From Oscillospiraceae bacterium (GTDB lineage: Bacteria; Bacillota; Clostridia; Oscillospirales; Oscillospiraceae): a stretch of DNA of 64,000 nt. Below the pieces are notes generated by a model, which ran no database searches, was not told where the DNA came from, and saw nothing but the letters and a program-made list of their open reading frames with translations. This document shows positions 16,984-25,925 of the stretch, one piece after another; position 1 is the stretch's first letter, and every line of letters starts with the position of its first letter. Position numbers and translations under genes: made by a program. The DNA lies in contig SVMF01000009.1 of assembly GCA_015067565.1 (NCBI GenBank), positions 1-64,000 on the forward strand, written 5' to 3'.

Positions 16984-17679
16984 TTACAAAAGGCGGCTGA
17001 GCTTTGTTGTCTGGAACCATGTGTTGAGCTTTTGGAACATTTGGGGAAGCTTGGTAAAATGAGCAACCAAACAGCCGATCTCTGCCACGGCGATGCCGGC
17101 AAAGACGTCCCAAATCACATGCTGCTTGGTATAAAGTGTGGACAAGAAAACCATGATCGAACCGATCAGGCACAAAATACGAGTGAGCCAGGGGAAACGC
17201 AGCTTTTTGCACTGGAAAATGTAGTGTGTTCCGAGCCAAGCTACGAAACAATGGATCGAGGGGAAGAGATTCGTCGGTGTATCGATCCAATACAGCACAC
17301 GCATCAAAAAGTCCGATGCGCCACTGCCGTCCACCTCAGGACGTGTGTTGGTCGTTGGAAGTGCAATGAAGAAAATGAAGCAGATGACCTTTGCAACGGC
17401 ATCGGCCACGGCCATTTTGCAGGCCAACTCCTCATTTTCGCGCGCTACAGTGATGTACTGATATGCCCAGAAGAAGTAAGAGCCGAAATACATCAGCACC
17501 CAGATGGGCTCGAAGCTAAACCACGAATCCATGGCAATGGTCATATCGATGCTGTTGAATGGGAAGATGAGCTGGATCAGCTTCGCCAGCTGATAGGACA
17601 TCAGCATCATGATGCCTGTCGAACACAAAGGCAAGATTGCATAGCTTGGGATAATTCTGCGGAGCGTTTTTCTAAACAT
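16984..17679 (-). CDS. PAP2-superfamily membrane phosphatase
   Basis: 231 residues with about six membrane helices. The three PAP2 motifs are recognisable: a KVICFIFFIALPTTNTRP block, FPSIHC and LYTKQHVIWDVFAG. The catalytic His pair is present; the usual first Arg of motif 3 reads Thr-Lys. It probably acts on an undecaprenyl- or phosphatidyl-type lipid phosphate. It follows GtrA by 17 bases in the same direction, which fits polyprenyl-sugar lipid chemistry. Confidence 0.78.
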   Translation of the reverse strand: MFRKTLRRIIPSYAILPLCSTGIMMLMSYQLAKLIQLIFPFNSIDMTIAMDSWFSFEPIWVLMYFGSYFFWAYQYITVARENEELACKMAVADAVAKVICFIFFIALPTTNTRPEVDGSGASDFLMRVLYWIDTPTNLFPSIHCFVAWLGTHYIFQCKKLRFPWLTRILCLIGSIMVFLSTLYTKQHVIWDVFAGIAVAEIGCLVAHFTKLPQMFQKLNTWFQTTKLSRLL

Positions 17680-17696
17680 AATATTTCTCCATCTTT

Positions 17697-18122
17697 TTAT
17701 GTCTCATTTGTCTCGCGGAAGGCAAAGAAGCGCTGGCCAAGGTAGTTGAAGCCGACAAACAGGCACATACCGACCAGCATGGCGACATTGTCGCGCACGG
17801 TTGCGGAAGCGCCAGACAGAAGCCATTTTGCGGCAGGTTGTGCAAGGCCATAGGCCAGACCGTAGCACACGAGAATATTAAGCGCAAAACGGATGATGAC
17901 ACCGTAACCGCCGCCCTGATACTTGAAGGTGAAATAGCGGTTGAGGAAATAGCTCATGACACTCGCCAGGGCATAGCTGATGGCGGTTGCAGGCCAGTAG
18001 GGAATGCCAAAGCCGTTGTAGAGTAAAAACATCAGCCCGTTTCCTACGATGGTATTAAGAATGCCTACAAGCAAAAATTTCCACATTTTAGCATCAAATA
18101 ACGATAAGATTTTCTTTTTCAT
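17697..18122 (-). CDS. GtrA-family membrane protein
   Basis: 141 residues, four hydrophobic helices. FLLVGILNTIVGNGLMF at the start and the Asn/Arg-containing loop FLNRYFTFKYQG are typical of GtrA proteins, which help present polyprenyl-linked sugars for cell-surface glycosylation. The ATG at 18122 follows AAAGGAG; codons farther upstream have no ribosome site. Confidence 0.85.
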   Translation of the reverse strand: MKKKILSLFDAKMWKFLLVGILNTIVGNGLMFLLYNGFGIPYWPATAISYALASVMSYFLNRYFTFKYQGGGYGVIIRFALNILVCYGLAYGLAQPAAKWLLSGASATVRDNVAMLVGMCLFVGFNYLGQRFFAFRETNET

Positions 18123-18184
18123 GGCAATCTCCTTTGCCCATATCATAACCGATTTTTAGACAAAATGCAAGAAAAATCGACAGG

Positions 18185-18616
18185 TTACTTTGCCTCCCAA
18201 TGCTTTACGATGCTGCCGTCGCTGACGATGCTGAGCATCGGCTCGGCATTCTTGGAAAGATAGGTGAGAGTCAAAAGCAGCTCGGGCTCCTTGCACGCAA
18301 TGGAAATGTCGAGCGTGATCACCTGCACCTGCGTTAGATAAGTGGAAGGATCGTCATAGATGCTTTCTGCTGAGGCGAGTGAGAAATCGGTCAACTTGCT
18401 GAGGGTCAGGTGCTTATTTTGCGCATCATAGCTTACGGCAAATTCGGGATACATTTCTCTCACATAAGCGTCGATTGGAGAACCCGGTTCGGCTTGTGTC
18501 ACGGTTGCCGCTGGTTTAGTCTGGTCAATGCCCAAAAAGGTGATGCATAAGTAAACCGTAACGGCAAGGATCGTAACAGATACGAAAACCGCCGCAAAGA
18601 TCAGAAATTTTTTCAT
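18185..18616 (-). CDS. Small membrane-anchored protein of unknown function
   Basis: 143 residues: one N-terminal hydrophobic helix (about 4-28) and an extracytoplasmic domain (SPIDAYVREMYPEFAVSYD ...) with no recognised family. Codon use matches its neighbours. It lies 46 bases after a lipoprotein gene on the same strand, and the two may work together at the cell surface. Confidence 0.6.
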   Translation of the reverse strand: MKKFLIFAAVFVSVTILAVTVYLCITFLGIDQTKPAATVTQAEPGSPIDAYVREMYPEFAVSYDAQNKHLTLSKLTDFSLASAESIYDDPSTYLTQVQVITLDISIACKEPELLLTLTYLSKNAEPMLSIVSDGSIVKHWEAK

Positions 18617-18661
18617 TGGTAATCCACCTCACGGCTATTATAGCCGAAAAAGCGGAAAAAG

Positions 18662-19162
18662 TCAAACGGGATTGAGCACAATGGAAGACAGCATCCCCGA
18701 AAAGGTATCTTCGTATTGACTTTGCTTTTCTAACGGGCATAGAATCGTCATGCTGTAGCCGTGTGTGCCGTCGTAGATCAGCGTTCCGATGCCACCCACA
18801 CTGCCGCCTTCCGATGCTGCTGTGAAGCTGAAGCGGTACTCATTATGAGGTGATCTCCGGATTTGCACGACGGACAGCTCGTCTTGCTTTTTGCCCGTCA
18901 GATGGACAAAGGCATCTTCGAGGCTTTCCGCACGAAATACCTCCTGGAAAATCTCAAAATCGGGATGCGTGAACATGGCGCAGCAGCCATCATGACAGCT
19001 CGCGGTCAACACGGCCTGAGAGGGAATGTCTGCCTCGATCATAAAGCAGGGAACTGCTGAGGGATAAATCTCGTCGCTGATGCATTCTTTTGCAGAATCC
19101 TTCTTGACATAACAGCCGCTCAAGCATATAATAATCAGAAAAAGGGGGATCATGCGTTTCAT
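18662..19162 (-). CDS. Lipoprotein of unknown function
   Basis: 166 residues. The signal peptide ends with the lipobox LSGC at about residue 17. The mature part has several Cys, including a CHDGCC cluster, and a C-terminal domain with GGSVGGIGTLIYDGTHGY. No family is recognised. It is followed by the small membrane protein at 18185. Confidence 0.65.
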   Translation of the reverse strand: MKRMIPLFLIIICLSGCYVKKDSAKECISDEIYPSAVPCFMIEADIPSQAVLTASCHDGCCAMFTHPDFEIFQEVFRAESLEDAFVHLTGKKQDELSVVQIRRSPHNEYRFSFTAASEGGSVGGIGTLIYDGTHGYSMTILCPLEKQSQYEDTFSGMLSSIVLNPV

Positions 19163-19187
19163 TTGCTAACCTCCATGGAGTGATGAT

Positions 19188-19466
19188 ATGTTAGAATTAT
19201 ATACGATCTTTTTCCTGATTATGAATGCCTTGGAGGCATTTTTGATGGTAGTCGACAAGCGCAAGGCGATGCAGCGCAGCTGGCGCATTGCCGAACGCGA
19301 TCTCTTGCTCATGGCCTTTTTGGGCGGTGCGATCGGTGGATTTTTGACAATGTACATCGTGCGTCATAAGACGAAGCATCTGTCATTTGTGATCTGTATG
19401 CCGCTGTTTACGTTACTACATATTGCTATAACATATTATTTGATCTCAAACCGGATCATATATTGA
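19188..19466 (+). CDS. DUF1294 membrane protein
   Basis: 92 residues with three hydrophobic helices and the DUF1294 signature: DKRKAMQRSWRIAERDLL followed by GGAIGGFLTMYIVRHKTKH. The length is right for the family; function is unknown. It is divergent from the lipoprotein at 18662 and convergent with the DUF896 gene. Confidence 0.85.
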   Translation: MLELYTIFFLIMNALEAFLMVVDKRKAMQRSWRIAERDLLLMAFLGGAIGGFLTMYIVRHKTKHLSFVICMPLFTLLHIAITYYLISNRIIY

Positions 19467-19494
19467 AAAAACCGAGCTCTTGCTCGGTTTTTTC
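19464..19494. terminator. Bidirectional intrinsic terminator
   Basis: AAAAAACCGAGC-TCTT-GCTCGGTTTTTT: a perfect stem with A6 before and T6 after, between the convergent DUF1294 and DUF896 genes. Confidence 0.92.
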
Positions 19495-19522
19495 ATTTTG
19501 ATGATTGGCATTTTTCAGCTTC

Positions 19523-19723
19523 TTAACTTTTTAGCTTTCGCTTTGTTCCGTCAGGTGTAACGATGTAGGTGTTGTCCAACTGCGCACGCAGATTCTCACG
19601 CACAGAGGCAATGTAGATCCGGCGCAGTTCATCTCGCTCCTGGAGCTCTTCGGGAGTCAGCGCTTCAACTTTTGCCTTCTTTGCAAGTTCGTTAATCCTC
19701 TTGATCACTTCTTCCATTTTCAT
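19523..19723 (-). CDS. DUF896 (YnzC-like) protein
   Basis: 66 residues, highly charged. EEVIKRINELAKKAKVEALT and EELQERDELRRIYIASVREN are characteristic of DUF896, a two-helix family found across Firmicutes with no firm function. The length is typical. Confidence 0.88.
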   Translation of the reverse strand: MKMEEVIKRINELAKKAKVEALTPEELQERDELRRIYIASVRENLRAQLDNTYIVTPDGTKRKLKS

Positions 19724-19789
19724 ACGATCATCTCCGAATTGAATTTTGCAATATATTACCTCAAATTGCGACTTTTGTCAAGAATCTGC

Positions 19790-19818
19790 TTGCCACTAAG
19801 GGAATTATCGGTTATAAT
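19790..19818 (+). promoter_or_regulatory. Promoter of the flavoprotein pair
   Basis: TTGCCA, 17 bases, TATAAT, ending 23 bases before the ATG at 19842. Confidence 0.75.
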
Positions 19819-19841
19819 ACTGAGGTTATGGAGGCGAAAAT

Positions 19842-21026
19842 ATGAAGGTATTAATCATCGGCGGTGGGGCCTCGGGTATGATGGCTGCACTCACAGCATC
19901 GCAGAATCACGAGGTCATTCTGATTGAACGACAGAGCAGAATGGCAAGAAAGCTCCTTGCAACCGGCAACGGAAGATGCAATCTTTCCAACCGCAAGCTC
20001 TCGTTGGAGAATTATCACGGGCAGGAACCTGAATTTTGCCAGTATGCTTTAAAATACTTTGATGTGGAGCAGACACTCGATTTTTTCAGAAGACTCGGCC
20101 TTTTGACGGTGACTGAGGACTCGGGACGCGTCTATCCGCTCAGCGACAGCGCCAACTCGGTTGCCGATGTTTTGCGCCTTCATTTGCAGGAACGAAGTAA
20201 TGTTACAATTGTGACAGGCTGTGAGATTCAATCGTTACATCGCAAAAAGGGCAAATTCATTGCTGAAGCGGACACAGAACGTTTTGAGGGCGACTGCACC
20301 ATTATATGCTGTGGCGGTGCAGCAGGTGGCAAACTTGGCGGAACAGATCTCGGATACCGACTCTTGTCCTCCTTTGGACACAGCAGAACGAAGCTCTATC
20401 CCTCGCTTGTTCAGGTTCGTACAGACACAACGCTGGTTCGTTCCTTGAAGGGAATTCGCTGCGAGGCGAAGGTGTATACCTCAAATGCACAAAATCGGGG
20501 AGAGGTGCAATTTACCGACTTCGGCATCAGTGGACCGGCAATTTTCGAGATCTCGCGCTTCATCCATGAGGGGCAGACGGTCACCTTGGATTTGCTTCCC
20601 GATATCACCGCTCAGGAGCTGCAGAAACTTCTTCAGCACAGGGTCGAATCGTTGCCGATGCTCAAGGCTGAAGACCTCTTTACGGGGATGCTGCATAACC
20701 GCCTGGGCAGAACGGTCGTCCGTGCCTGCGGCGGGTCGCTGGAGACGCCTTGTAAGGATTTGGCGGATCTGCTTTCGGACATGGTGCAATGCATCAAGAA
20801 CTTTGCGCTCCGTGCGATCGGCACCATGGGAATGGAGCAGGCACAGGTGACAGCAGGTGGCATCAAGACATCGGAATTTCGGCAGGATACCTTGGAGAGC
20901 AAACTGTGCAAGGGCCTCTATGCTGCCGGCGAGGTTCTGGATATCGACGGCGATTGCGGTGGATATAACCTGCAATGGGCCTGGTCTTCCGGTCGCCTTG
21001 CGGGAGAACTGAGAGGTGCGCAATGA
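19842..21026 (+). CDS. BaiN/HI0933-like flavoprotein
   Basis: 394 residues. An N-terminal FAD dinucleotide-binding fold (VLIIGGGASGMMAAL) is followed at about 38-55 by the family marker RKLLATGNGRCNLSN. The C-terminus has GLYAAGEVLDIDGDCGGYNL and QWAWSSG, as in this family. Members are annotated as aminoacetone oxidase or BaiN; the true substrate is unknown. The stop overlaps the next flavoprotein by ATGA, so the two are probably translated together. Confidence 0.9.
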   Translation: MKVLIIGGGASGMMAALTASQNHEVILIERQSRMARKLLATGNGRCNLSNRKLSLENYHGQEPEFCQYALKYFDVEQTLDFFRRLGLLTVTEDSGRVYPLSDSANSVADVLRLHLQERSNVTIVTGCEIQSLHRKKGKFIAEADTERFEGDCTIICCGGAAGGKLGGTDLGYRLLSSFGHSRTKLYPSLVQVRTDTTLVRSLKGIRCEAKVYTSNAQNRGEVQFTDFGISGPAIFEISRFIHEGQTVTLDLLPDITAQELQKLLQHRVESLPMLKAEDLFTGMLHNRLGRTVVRACGGSLETPCKDLADLLSDMVQCIKNFALRAIGTMGMEQAQVTAGGIKTSEFRQDTLESKLCKGLYAAGEVLDIDGDCGGYNLQWAWSSGRLAGELRGAQ

Positions 21027-22597
21027 TCAGAATACGAGATATTATTTTGCCCGCAGAGCACGATCAAACGGCACTTTTGTATTGCGCAGCGCAGGAGCTG
21101 CGTGTGAAACCCTCCGATATCACCTCGCTTCAGATATTCAAGCGTTCGGTTGACGCGCGGAAAAAGCCGGATCTTAAATGGGTCTACACGGTTGATGTGA
21201 ACTTGCGCATGAGCGAAAAACGCATCATGAAGGGGATCCGCAACCGCAAGATCACGATAGAAGAACCGTACTTTTATCACATAGACAAAAAGGCTTCAGA
21301 GGACCGCCCCGTGATCGTCGGCTTTGGCCCTGCGGGGATGTTTGCGGCACTGGTGCTGGCACGCTCCGGCTTGCGGCCCATCGTGCTGGAGCGTGGCGCG
21401 GCTGCGCCCGAACGCAAGGAAAAGGTGGATGCTTTTTGGAGTGACGGTCAGCTCGACGAGCAGAGCAATGTGCAATTCGGTGAGGGCGGCGCAGGCACCT
21501 TTTCTGACGGCAAGCTGAATACCGGAACAAAAAATGTGCGAAGCCGTTGGGTTTTGGAACAGATGGTGCACTTTGGCGCATTAGAGGAAATTCTCTATGA
21601 TGCGAAGCCTCATGTCGGGACAGATGTACTGTTCTACCTTGTGCAGCGTTTGCGCGAGCGAGTCATATCCCTCGGCGGCGAAGTTCGCTTCGGTGCCAAG
21701 ATGACCGCATTGGAAACGGAAAACGACCGAATTTGCGGTGTCAAATATGAACACAACGGAGAGGAACACCGACTCTCCTGCAAACACGTAATCCTTGCCA
21801 TTGGCCACAGCGCAAGGGACACCTTCCGAATGCTGCATGCGTCGGGAATTGCGATGGAGCCAAAACCCTTTTCCATGGGCGTGCGTATTGAGCATAAGCA
21901 GAGCTTGATTGATTTGTCGCAGTACGGTACTGAGCGACCGAAGGGGATCCCACCCGCGGATTACAAGTTGTCGGTGCATTTACCTGACGGAAATTCAGCC
22001 TATACCTTCTGTATGTGCCCGGGTGGATATGTGGTCGCGGCGGCCTCACAGACAGAAGGCGTCGTGACCAACGGGATGAGCTACGCCGCGCGCGACGGTG
22101 AAACTGCCAATTCTGCGCTTCTGGTTACGCTCAAACCGGAGGATTTTCCGTCAAAGGACACTTTGGGTGGAATGTACTGGCAGGAGGAGATCGAACATCG
22201 GGCTTTTGTTCTGGGCGGAGGAAATTATTTTGCACCATCTCAGACGGTTGGCGATTTCCTGGCACACAGACCGAGTGAAAAGGTGAGCGGAACCTACAGA
22301 CCTGGCTTAATGCCGTGTGATCTGCATAAGTTGTATCCAGAGAAGATCACAAAAACACTCGAGCAGGCAATTGTTGCACTGAATGAAAAGCTCGAAGGAT
22401 TTGCTGATCCGTCAGCGATTCTGACTGCGCCCGAGACACGCAGCTCGAGTCCTGTGCGTATCGTACGTGGTGAAGATTATCAGTCGGAGCTTAAAGGTTT
22501 GTATCCTTGCGGGGAGGGCGCAGGCTACGCAGGCGGCATCATGTCCGCAGCTGTAGATGGAATGCTTTGCGCCGAGGCTATCATCCGAGAAATATAA
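21023..22597 (+). CDS. FAD-dependent dehydrogenase (COG2509 type)
   Basis: 524 residues. An N-terminal alpha/beta domain (about 1-90) precedes the FAD-binding motif PVIVGFGPAGMFAALVLA. The run NVQFGEGGAGTFSDGKLNT near residue 160 is the hallmark of this family. The end carries YPCGEGAGYAGGIMSAAVDG. The ATG at 21023 overlaps the preceding stop. Function is unassigned; pairing of two flavoproteins suggests a shared redox job. Confidence 0.88.
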   Translation: MIRIRDIILPAEHDQTALLYCAAQELRVKPSDITSLQIFKRSVDARKKPDLKWVYTVDVNLRMSEKRIMKGIRNRKITIEEPYFYHIDKKASEDRPVIVGFGPAGMFAALVLARSGLRPIVLERGAAAPERKEKVDAFWSDGQLDEQSNVQFGEGGAGTFSDGKLNTGTKNVRSRWVLEQMVHFGALEEILYDAKPHVGTDVLFYLVQRLRERVISLGGEVRFGAKMTALETENDRICGVKYEHNGEEHRLSCKHVILAIGHSARDTFRMLHASGIAMEPKPFSMGVRIEHKQSLIDLSQYGTERPKGIPPADYKLSVHLPDGNSAYTFCMCPGGYVVAAASQTEGVVTNGMSYAARDGETANSALLVTLKPEDFPSKDTLGGMYWQEEIEHRAFVLGGGNYFAPSQTVGDFLAHRPSEKVSGTYRPGLMPCDLHKLYPEKITKTLEQAIVALNEKLEGFADPSAILTAPETRSSSPVRIVRGEDYQSELKGLYPCGEGAGYAGGIMSAAVDGMLCAEAIIREI

Positions 22598-22600
22598 TTT

Positions 22601-22632
22601 TTGCGACGGCAAGTATTTGCCGTCGCACTTTA
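22601..22632 (+). terminator. Intrinsic terminator after the flavoprotein pair
   Basis: TGCGACGGCAA pairs with TTGCCGTCGCA, followed by CTTTATTTAT. Confidence 0.8.
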
Positions 22633-22652
22633 TTTATAAATTTATAAAATAC

Positions 22653-22681
22653 TTGCGAATTATGAAATTTTGTAGTATGAT
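22653..22681 (+). promoter_or_regulatory. Promoter of the recD2 operon
   Basis: TTGCGA, 17 bases, TATGAT. It is followed at 22700-22723 by a perfect 9-bp inverted repeat. Confidence 0.65.
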
Positions 22682-22699
22682 ATTTATGGCACTTTATAT

Positions 22700-22723
22700 C
22701 ATGCCATTACATACAATGGCATG
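22700..22723 (+). promoter_or_regulatory. Perfect inverted repeat between promoter and first gene
   Basis: CATGCCATT-ACATAC-AATGGCATG lies in the leader just before the ribosome site (AGGTGG). It could be an operator or an RNA hairpin affecting the first start codon. Confidence 0.5.
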
Positions 22724-22733
22724 AGGTGGTGTT

Positions 22734-23075
22734 ATGATCTTAACGATTCTGATTGCGTCACTTTGTGCCTGCGGCTTGTTTATGATTCTATGGGCCATTG
22801 TGGAGGCTGTTTTGCTGCGCTTACCGAATGAAACGGTGTGCATTTGCTATCTTCACGGAACGGATGCCGAGGTCGAACAGAAGATGCGAGCTTGCCTTTG
22901 CCTGAGACGGCAAGGCGTGCGACTGTTGTTTGTCGACTGTGGACTGTCGGCTGAGGCACAGGTCACGGCGCAGCTTATGATTGGCAGAGATGAGTCGATG
23001 CATTTGTGCTCTCCACTGCAGATCTATGATTACATAAGATGGGAGAACGGTTGTCTTGGAGCAGGAACTCATTAG
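22734..23075 (+). CDS. Small membrane protein upstream of recD2
   Basis: 113 residues: an N-terminal hydrophobic helix (about 2-28) followed by a small Cys-containing alpha/beta-looking domain. VCICYLHGTDAEVEQKMRAC and VRLLFVDCGLS suggest one compact fold. No family is recognised. Its end overlaps the recD2 start by 20 bases, so it may be translated together with it. Confidence 0.6.
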   Translation: MILTILIASLCACGLFMILWAIVEAVLLRLPNETVCICYLHGTDAEVEQKMRACLCLRRQGVRLLFVDCGLSAEAQVTAQLMIGRDESMHLCSPLQIYDYIRWENGCLGAGTH

Positions 23076-25263
23076 CGGAACGATCGCCGCTGTGGTATAT
23101 CAAAATCAATCTAACGGCTATGCGGTGATCAAGCTTGACAGCGATGAGGATGGCTTGATCACCGTGGTCGGCATCATTCCTGCTGCCGTGGCAGGGGAAC
23201 GGATGATCGTTACGGGACACTGGACGACACATACTTCCTACGGGAAGCAATTCGAAGCCGAATTCTTAGAGCGTTTGCTTCCCGATACAACAACTGAAAT
23301 TTTGGCCTATTTATCGTCAAGGGCCGTGCGTGGTATTGGGGAGAAAACGGCGCAGAAGATCGTTGAACGCTTCAAGGAGGCGTCGCTGCGTATCTTGGAG
23401 CAGGAGCCGCAGCGCCTGACAGAAATTGAAGGCATTTCAATGAAGAAGGCGCTTCAAATGGGCGAATCCTTCCGAATGCAGGTCGGTGTACGTCGCCTGA
23501 TCGAGTTTGTCGCATCGTATCACATTCCGCCCGAGATCGCGGTTCGTTTTTACCGCGTCTATGCAGAGCGTTCTATGGAGCTGATCCACGATAACCCGTA
23601 CCTTTTGACACGGCCGCAGTTTGCGGCGTCCTTCCATATGGTCGATGCGATGGCGCTTGAGTTGGGCATCGACGGTGAGGATCACAGACGCATTGAGGCG
23701 GCAGTGATTTTTGAATTACGCTATAATTTGAATAATGGACATACCTTCTTGCCGCAGGACAAGCTGATTGCGGCAACGGCGCAGCTTCTGCAGTTGCCGG
23801 AGCGATCAATCTGTGAGGCACTTGATCGCCTGTGCGAGTATGGCGATCTGGTTTGCGACGGGGTACGTGGCCTGACGGCGGTGTACCTACCGGAATACCA
23901 TGAGGCTGAGAGCTATATTTCTGCGCGCGTGTTGCACATGGCGCAGCAGAGTGTGGACGATCTGCCCGGCGCTGAGCGTTTTTTGCGCTCGATCGAACAA
24001 GAAATGGGTGTGGAATATGCCGAGCGCCAGAAGGACGCAATCTGTGCGTCGGCGGAACGAAAAATATTCATTCTGACGGGCGGGCCCGGCACGGGCAAGA
24101 CAACGACCCTGGCGGGTATCTTATCTCTTTACAGAAGGCTTGGTCGAAAGACGTTGCTTGCGGCCCCTACAGGACGTGCGGCAAAGCGCCTTTCTGAGCT
24201 GACAGGGCAGGAGGCTTCCACGATCCATCGTCTCCTGGAAGCGCAGATCTCTCCTCAAAACGGAGAGCTGTTCTTTGTCAAAAATGAGGATGATCCGCTC
24301 AAATGCGATGCGGTAATCATCGATGAGATGTCTATGGTGGATGTGCTTTTGATGCACAGTCTGTTAAGGGCAGTGCCTGAGAATGCAACGGTGATTTTAG
24401 TTGGAGACCCTGATCAGCTGCCAAGCGTGGGCGCAGGAAATCTGTTTTCCGACCTGATCCGCAGTGGTATGGTCTATACCATTGCGCTGACGGAGATTTT
24501 CCGCCAAGCACGGCAGAGTTTGATCGTCATGAATGCCCATGCGGTCAACCACGGTGAGCTTCCGAATATGACGGTTAAGGATCGGGATTTCTTCTTCATG
24601 AAGCGCCGTTCGCCGCAAGAGGTCGTGCAGACCATTGCCGAGCTGTGCGCACAGCGCTTGCCAAAGAATATGGGAATTGCGCCTGCGGATATTCAGGTTA
24701 TCTCCCCGACACGAAAGGGCGAGACAGGAACCTTTTCGTTGAATATGGCCTTGCAGGCGGCCTTGAACCCGAAAAGTCCGAATAAAAAAGAAAAACTGTT
24801 CGGAGAGCTCATCTTCCGCGAGGGAGATCGGGTCATGCAGATCCGCAACAACTATGATATGGCCTGGACGAAGGACGACGGCATCGTTGGAACGGGTATT
24901 TTCAACGGAGATGTCGGAACCATCCTGAAGATCGATATGGCGCAGGATGCAATATATATTCGCTTTGATGACAAAGTTGCGGTTTATGACAGCGACCTTC
25001 TGACGGAACTGGAACTGGCTTATGCCATCACTGCGCACAAGAGCCAGGGCAGCGAATACAATGCTGTGATCTTTGTGCCGTACGCCGGCTCACCGATGCT
25101 TCTGACCCGTGGCGTTCTGTATACAGCCATTACAAGGGCAAAGGATCTTTTGATCATGGTCGGAAACGAGGAGATCGTTGCACAGATGACAGCCAACAAT
25201 AAGAAGAACAAACGCTACAGCGGCCTTAGGTTCCGCCTGATCGGAGAGATCCCATGCGCTTGA
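23056..25263 (+). CDS. recD2: RecD2-type ATP-dependent DNA helicase
   Basis: 735 residues. The N-terminal OB and helix-hairpin-helix region includes VRGIGEKTAQKIVERF. SF1B helicase motifs follow: Walker A TGGPGTGKTTTLAG (about 340), DEMSMVD (motif II), and the late motif AYAITAHKSQGSEYNAVIF with a YTAITRAKDLL ending. RecD2 acts 5'-3' without RecBC in Firmicutes, in repair and replication-fork work. The TTG at 23056 is supported by GGGAG upstream. It overlaps comF by ten bases. Confidence 0.93.
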   Translation: MEQELISGTIAAVVYQNQSNGYAVIKLDSDEDGLITVVGIIPAAVAGERMIVTGHWTTHTSYGKQFEAEFLERLLPDTTTEILAYLSSRAVRGIGEKTAQKIVERFKEASLRILEQEPQRLTEIEGISMKKALQMGESFRMQVGVRRLIEFVASYHIPPEIAVRFYRVYAERSMELIHDNPYLLTRPQFAASFHMVDAMALELGIDGEDHRRIEAAVIFELRYNLNNGHTFLPQDKLIAATAQLLQLPERSICEALDRLCEYGDLVCDGVRGLTAVYLPEYHEAESYISARVLHMAQQSVDDLPGAERFLRSIEQEMGVEYAERQKDAICASAERKIFILTGGPGTGKTTTLAGILSLYRRLGRKTLLAAPTGRAAKRLSELTGQEASTIHRLLEAQISPQNGELFFVKNEDDPLKCDAVIIDEMSMVDVLLMHSLLRAVPENATVILVGDPDQLPSVGAGNLFSDLIRSGMVYTIALTEIFRQARQSLIVMNAHAVNHGELPNMTVKDRDFFFMKRRSPQEVVQTIAELCAQRLPKNMGIAPADIQVISPTRKGETGTFSLNMALQAALNPKSPNKKEKLFGELIFREGDRVMQIRNNYDMAWTKDDGIVGTGIFNGDVGTILKIDMAQDAIYIRFDDKVAVYDSDLLTELELAYAITAHKSQGSEYNAVIFVPYAGSPMLLTRGVLYTAITRAKDLLIMVGNEEIVAQMTANNKKNKRYSGLRFRLIGEIPCA

Positions 25264-25901
25264 CCGCCTGGTTTTTGGACTTGCTATATCCGCCCAAATG
25301 CATCTTCTGCCAAAAGCTTTTGAAGGAAGAGCAGACGGATGTTTGCAGTGCTTGCGTTGGCGATCTGCCTTTGTGCAAGCAAAGCGTGAAGCGCGGCGAG
25401 TGCTACGAGATCTGCTACAGTGCCTATTATTATGAGGGACGAGTACAGGAATCCATCCTGCGTTATAAATTTATGCAGCGTAGCCGCTATGCCGCACCCT
25501 ATGGACGGATCCTTGCGATGCTGATCTGCAGGGAACGGATCGAATACGATGTTTTGTCCTATGTCCCGATCAGCAAGCAGCGTCAAGCCCAACGAGGCTA
25601 CAGCCAAACGAAGCTTCTAGCTGAGGCGGTCGGCGAAGAACTGCGACAGCCGGTAGTCAAAACACTTGACAAGGTAAGGGACAATGCGGCGCAGACGAAG
25701 ATGAAATCGGCTGCTGCCCGAAAAGAAAATGTCAAAAATGCATATCGGCCCGTAAGGACCGAGCAATTTGCAGGCAAGCGTGTCCTGCTGATTGATGATG
25801 TGATAACCAGCGGCGCAACCTTGAGTGAATGTGGCCGCGTTCTGAAAGCGGCGGGAGCGAAAAGTGTAGTTTGTCTCACGATCGCCGCCACCCGATATTA
25901 A
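25254..25901 (+). CDS. comF: ComF-family phosphoribosyltransferase
   Basis: 215 residues. An N-terminal Cys cluster (CIFCQKLL ... VCSACVGDLPLC) is a probable zinc-binding site. The C-terminal type I PRTase fold has the PRPP loop VLLIDDVITSGATLSEC. The length fits ComF, which in competent Firmicutes helps DNA uptake and recombination. Linkage to recD2 is consistent with a DNA-processing role. Confidence 0.9.
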   Translation: MRLTAWFLDLLYPPKCIFCQKLLKEEQTDVCSACVGDLPLCKQSVKRGECYEICYSAYYYEGRVQESILRYKFMQRSRYAAPYGRILAMLICRERIEYDVLSYVPISKQRQAQRGYSQTKLLAEAVGEELRQPVVKTLDKVRDNAAQTKMKSAAARKENVKNAYRPVRTEQFAGKRVLLIDDVITSGATLSECGRVLKAAGAKSVVCLTIAATRY

Positions 25902-25925
25902 ACTAAGGAAACAGTAGGTGAGGAT

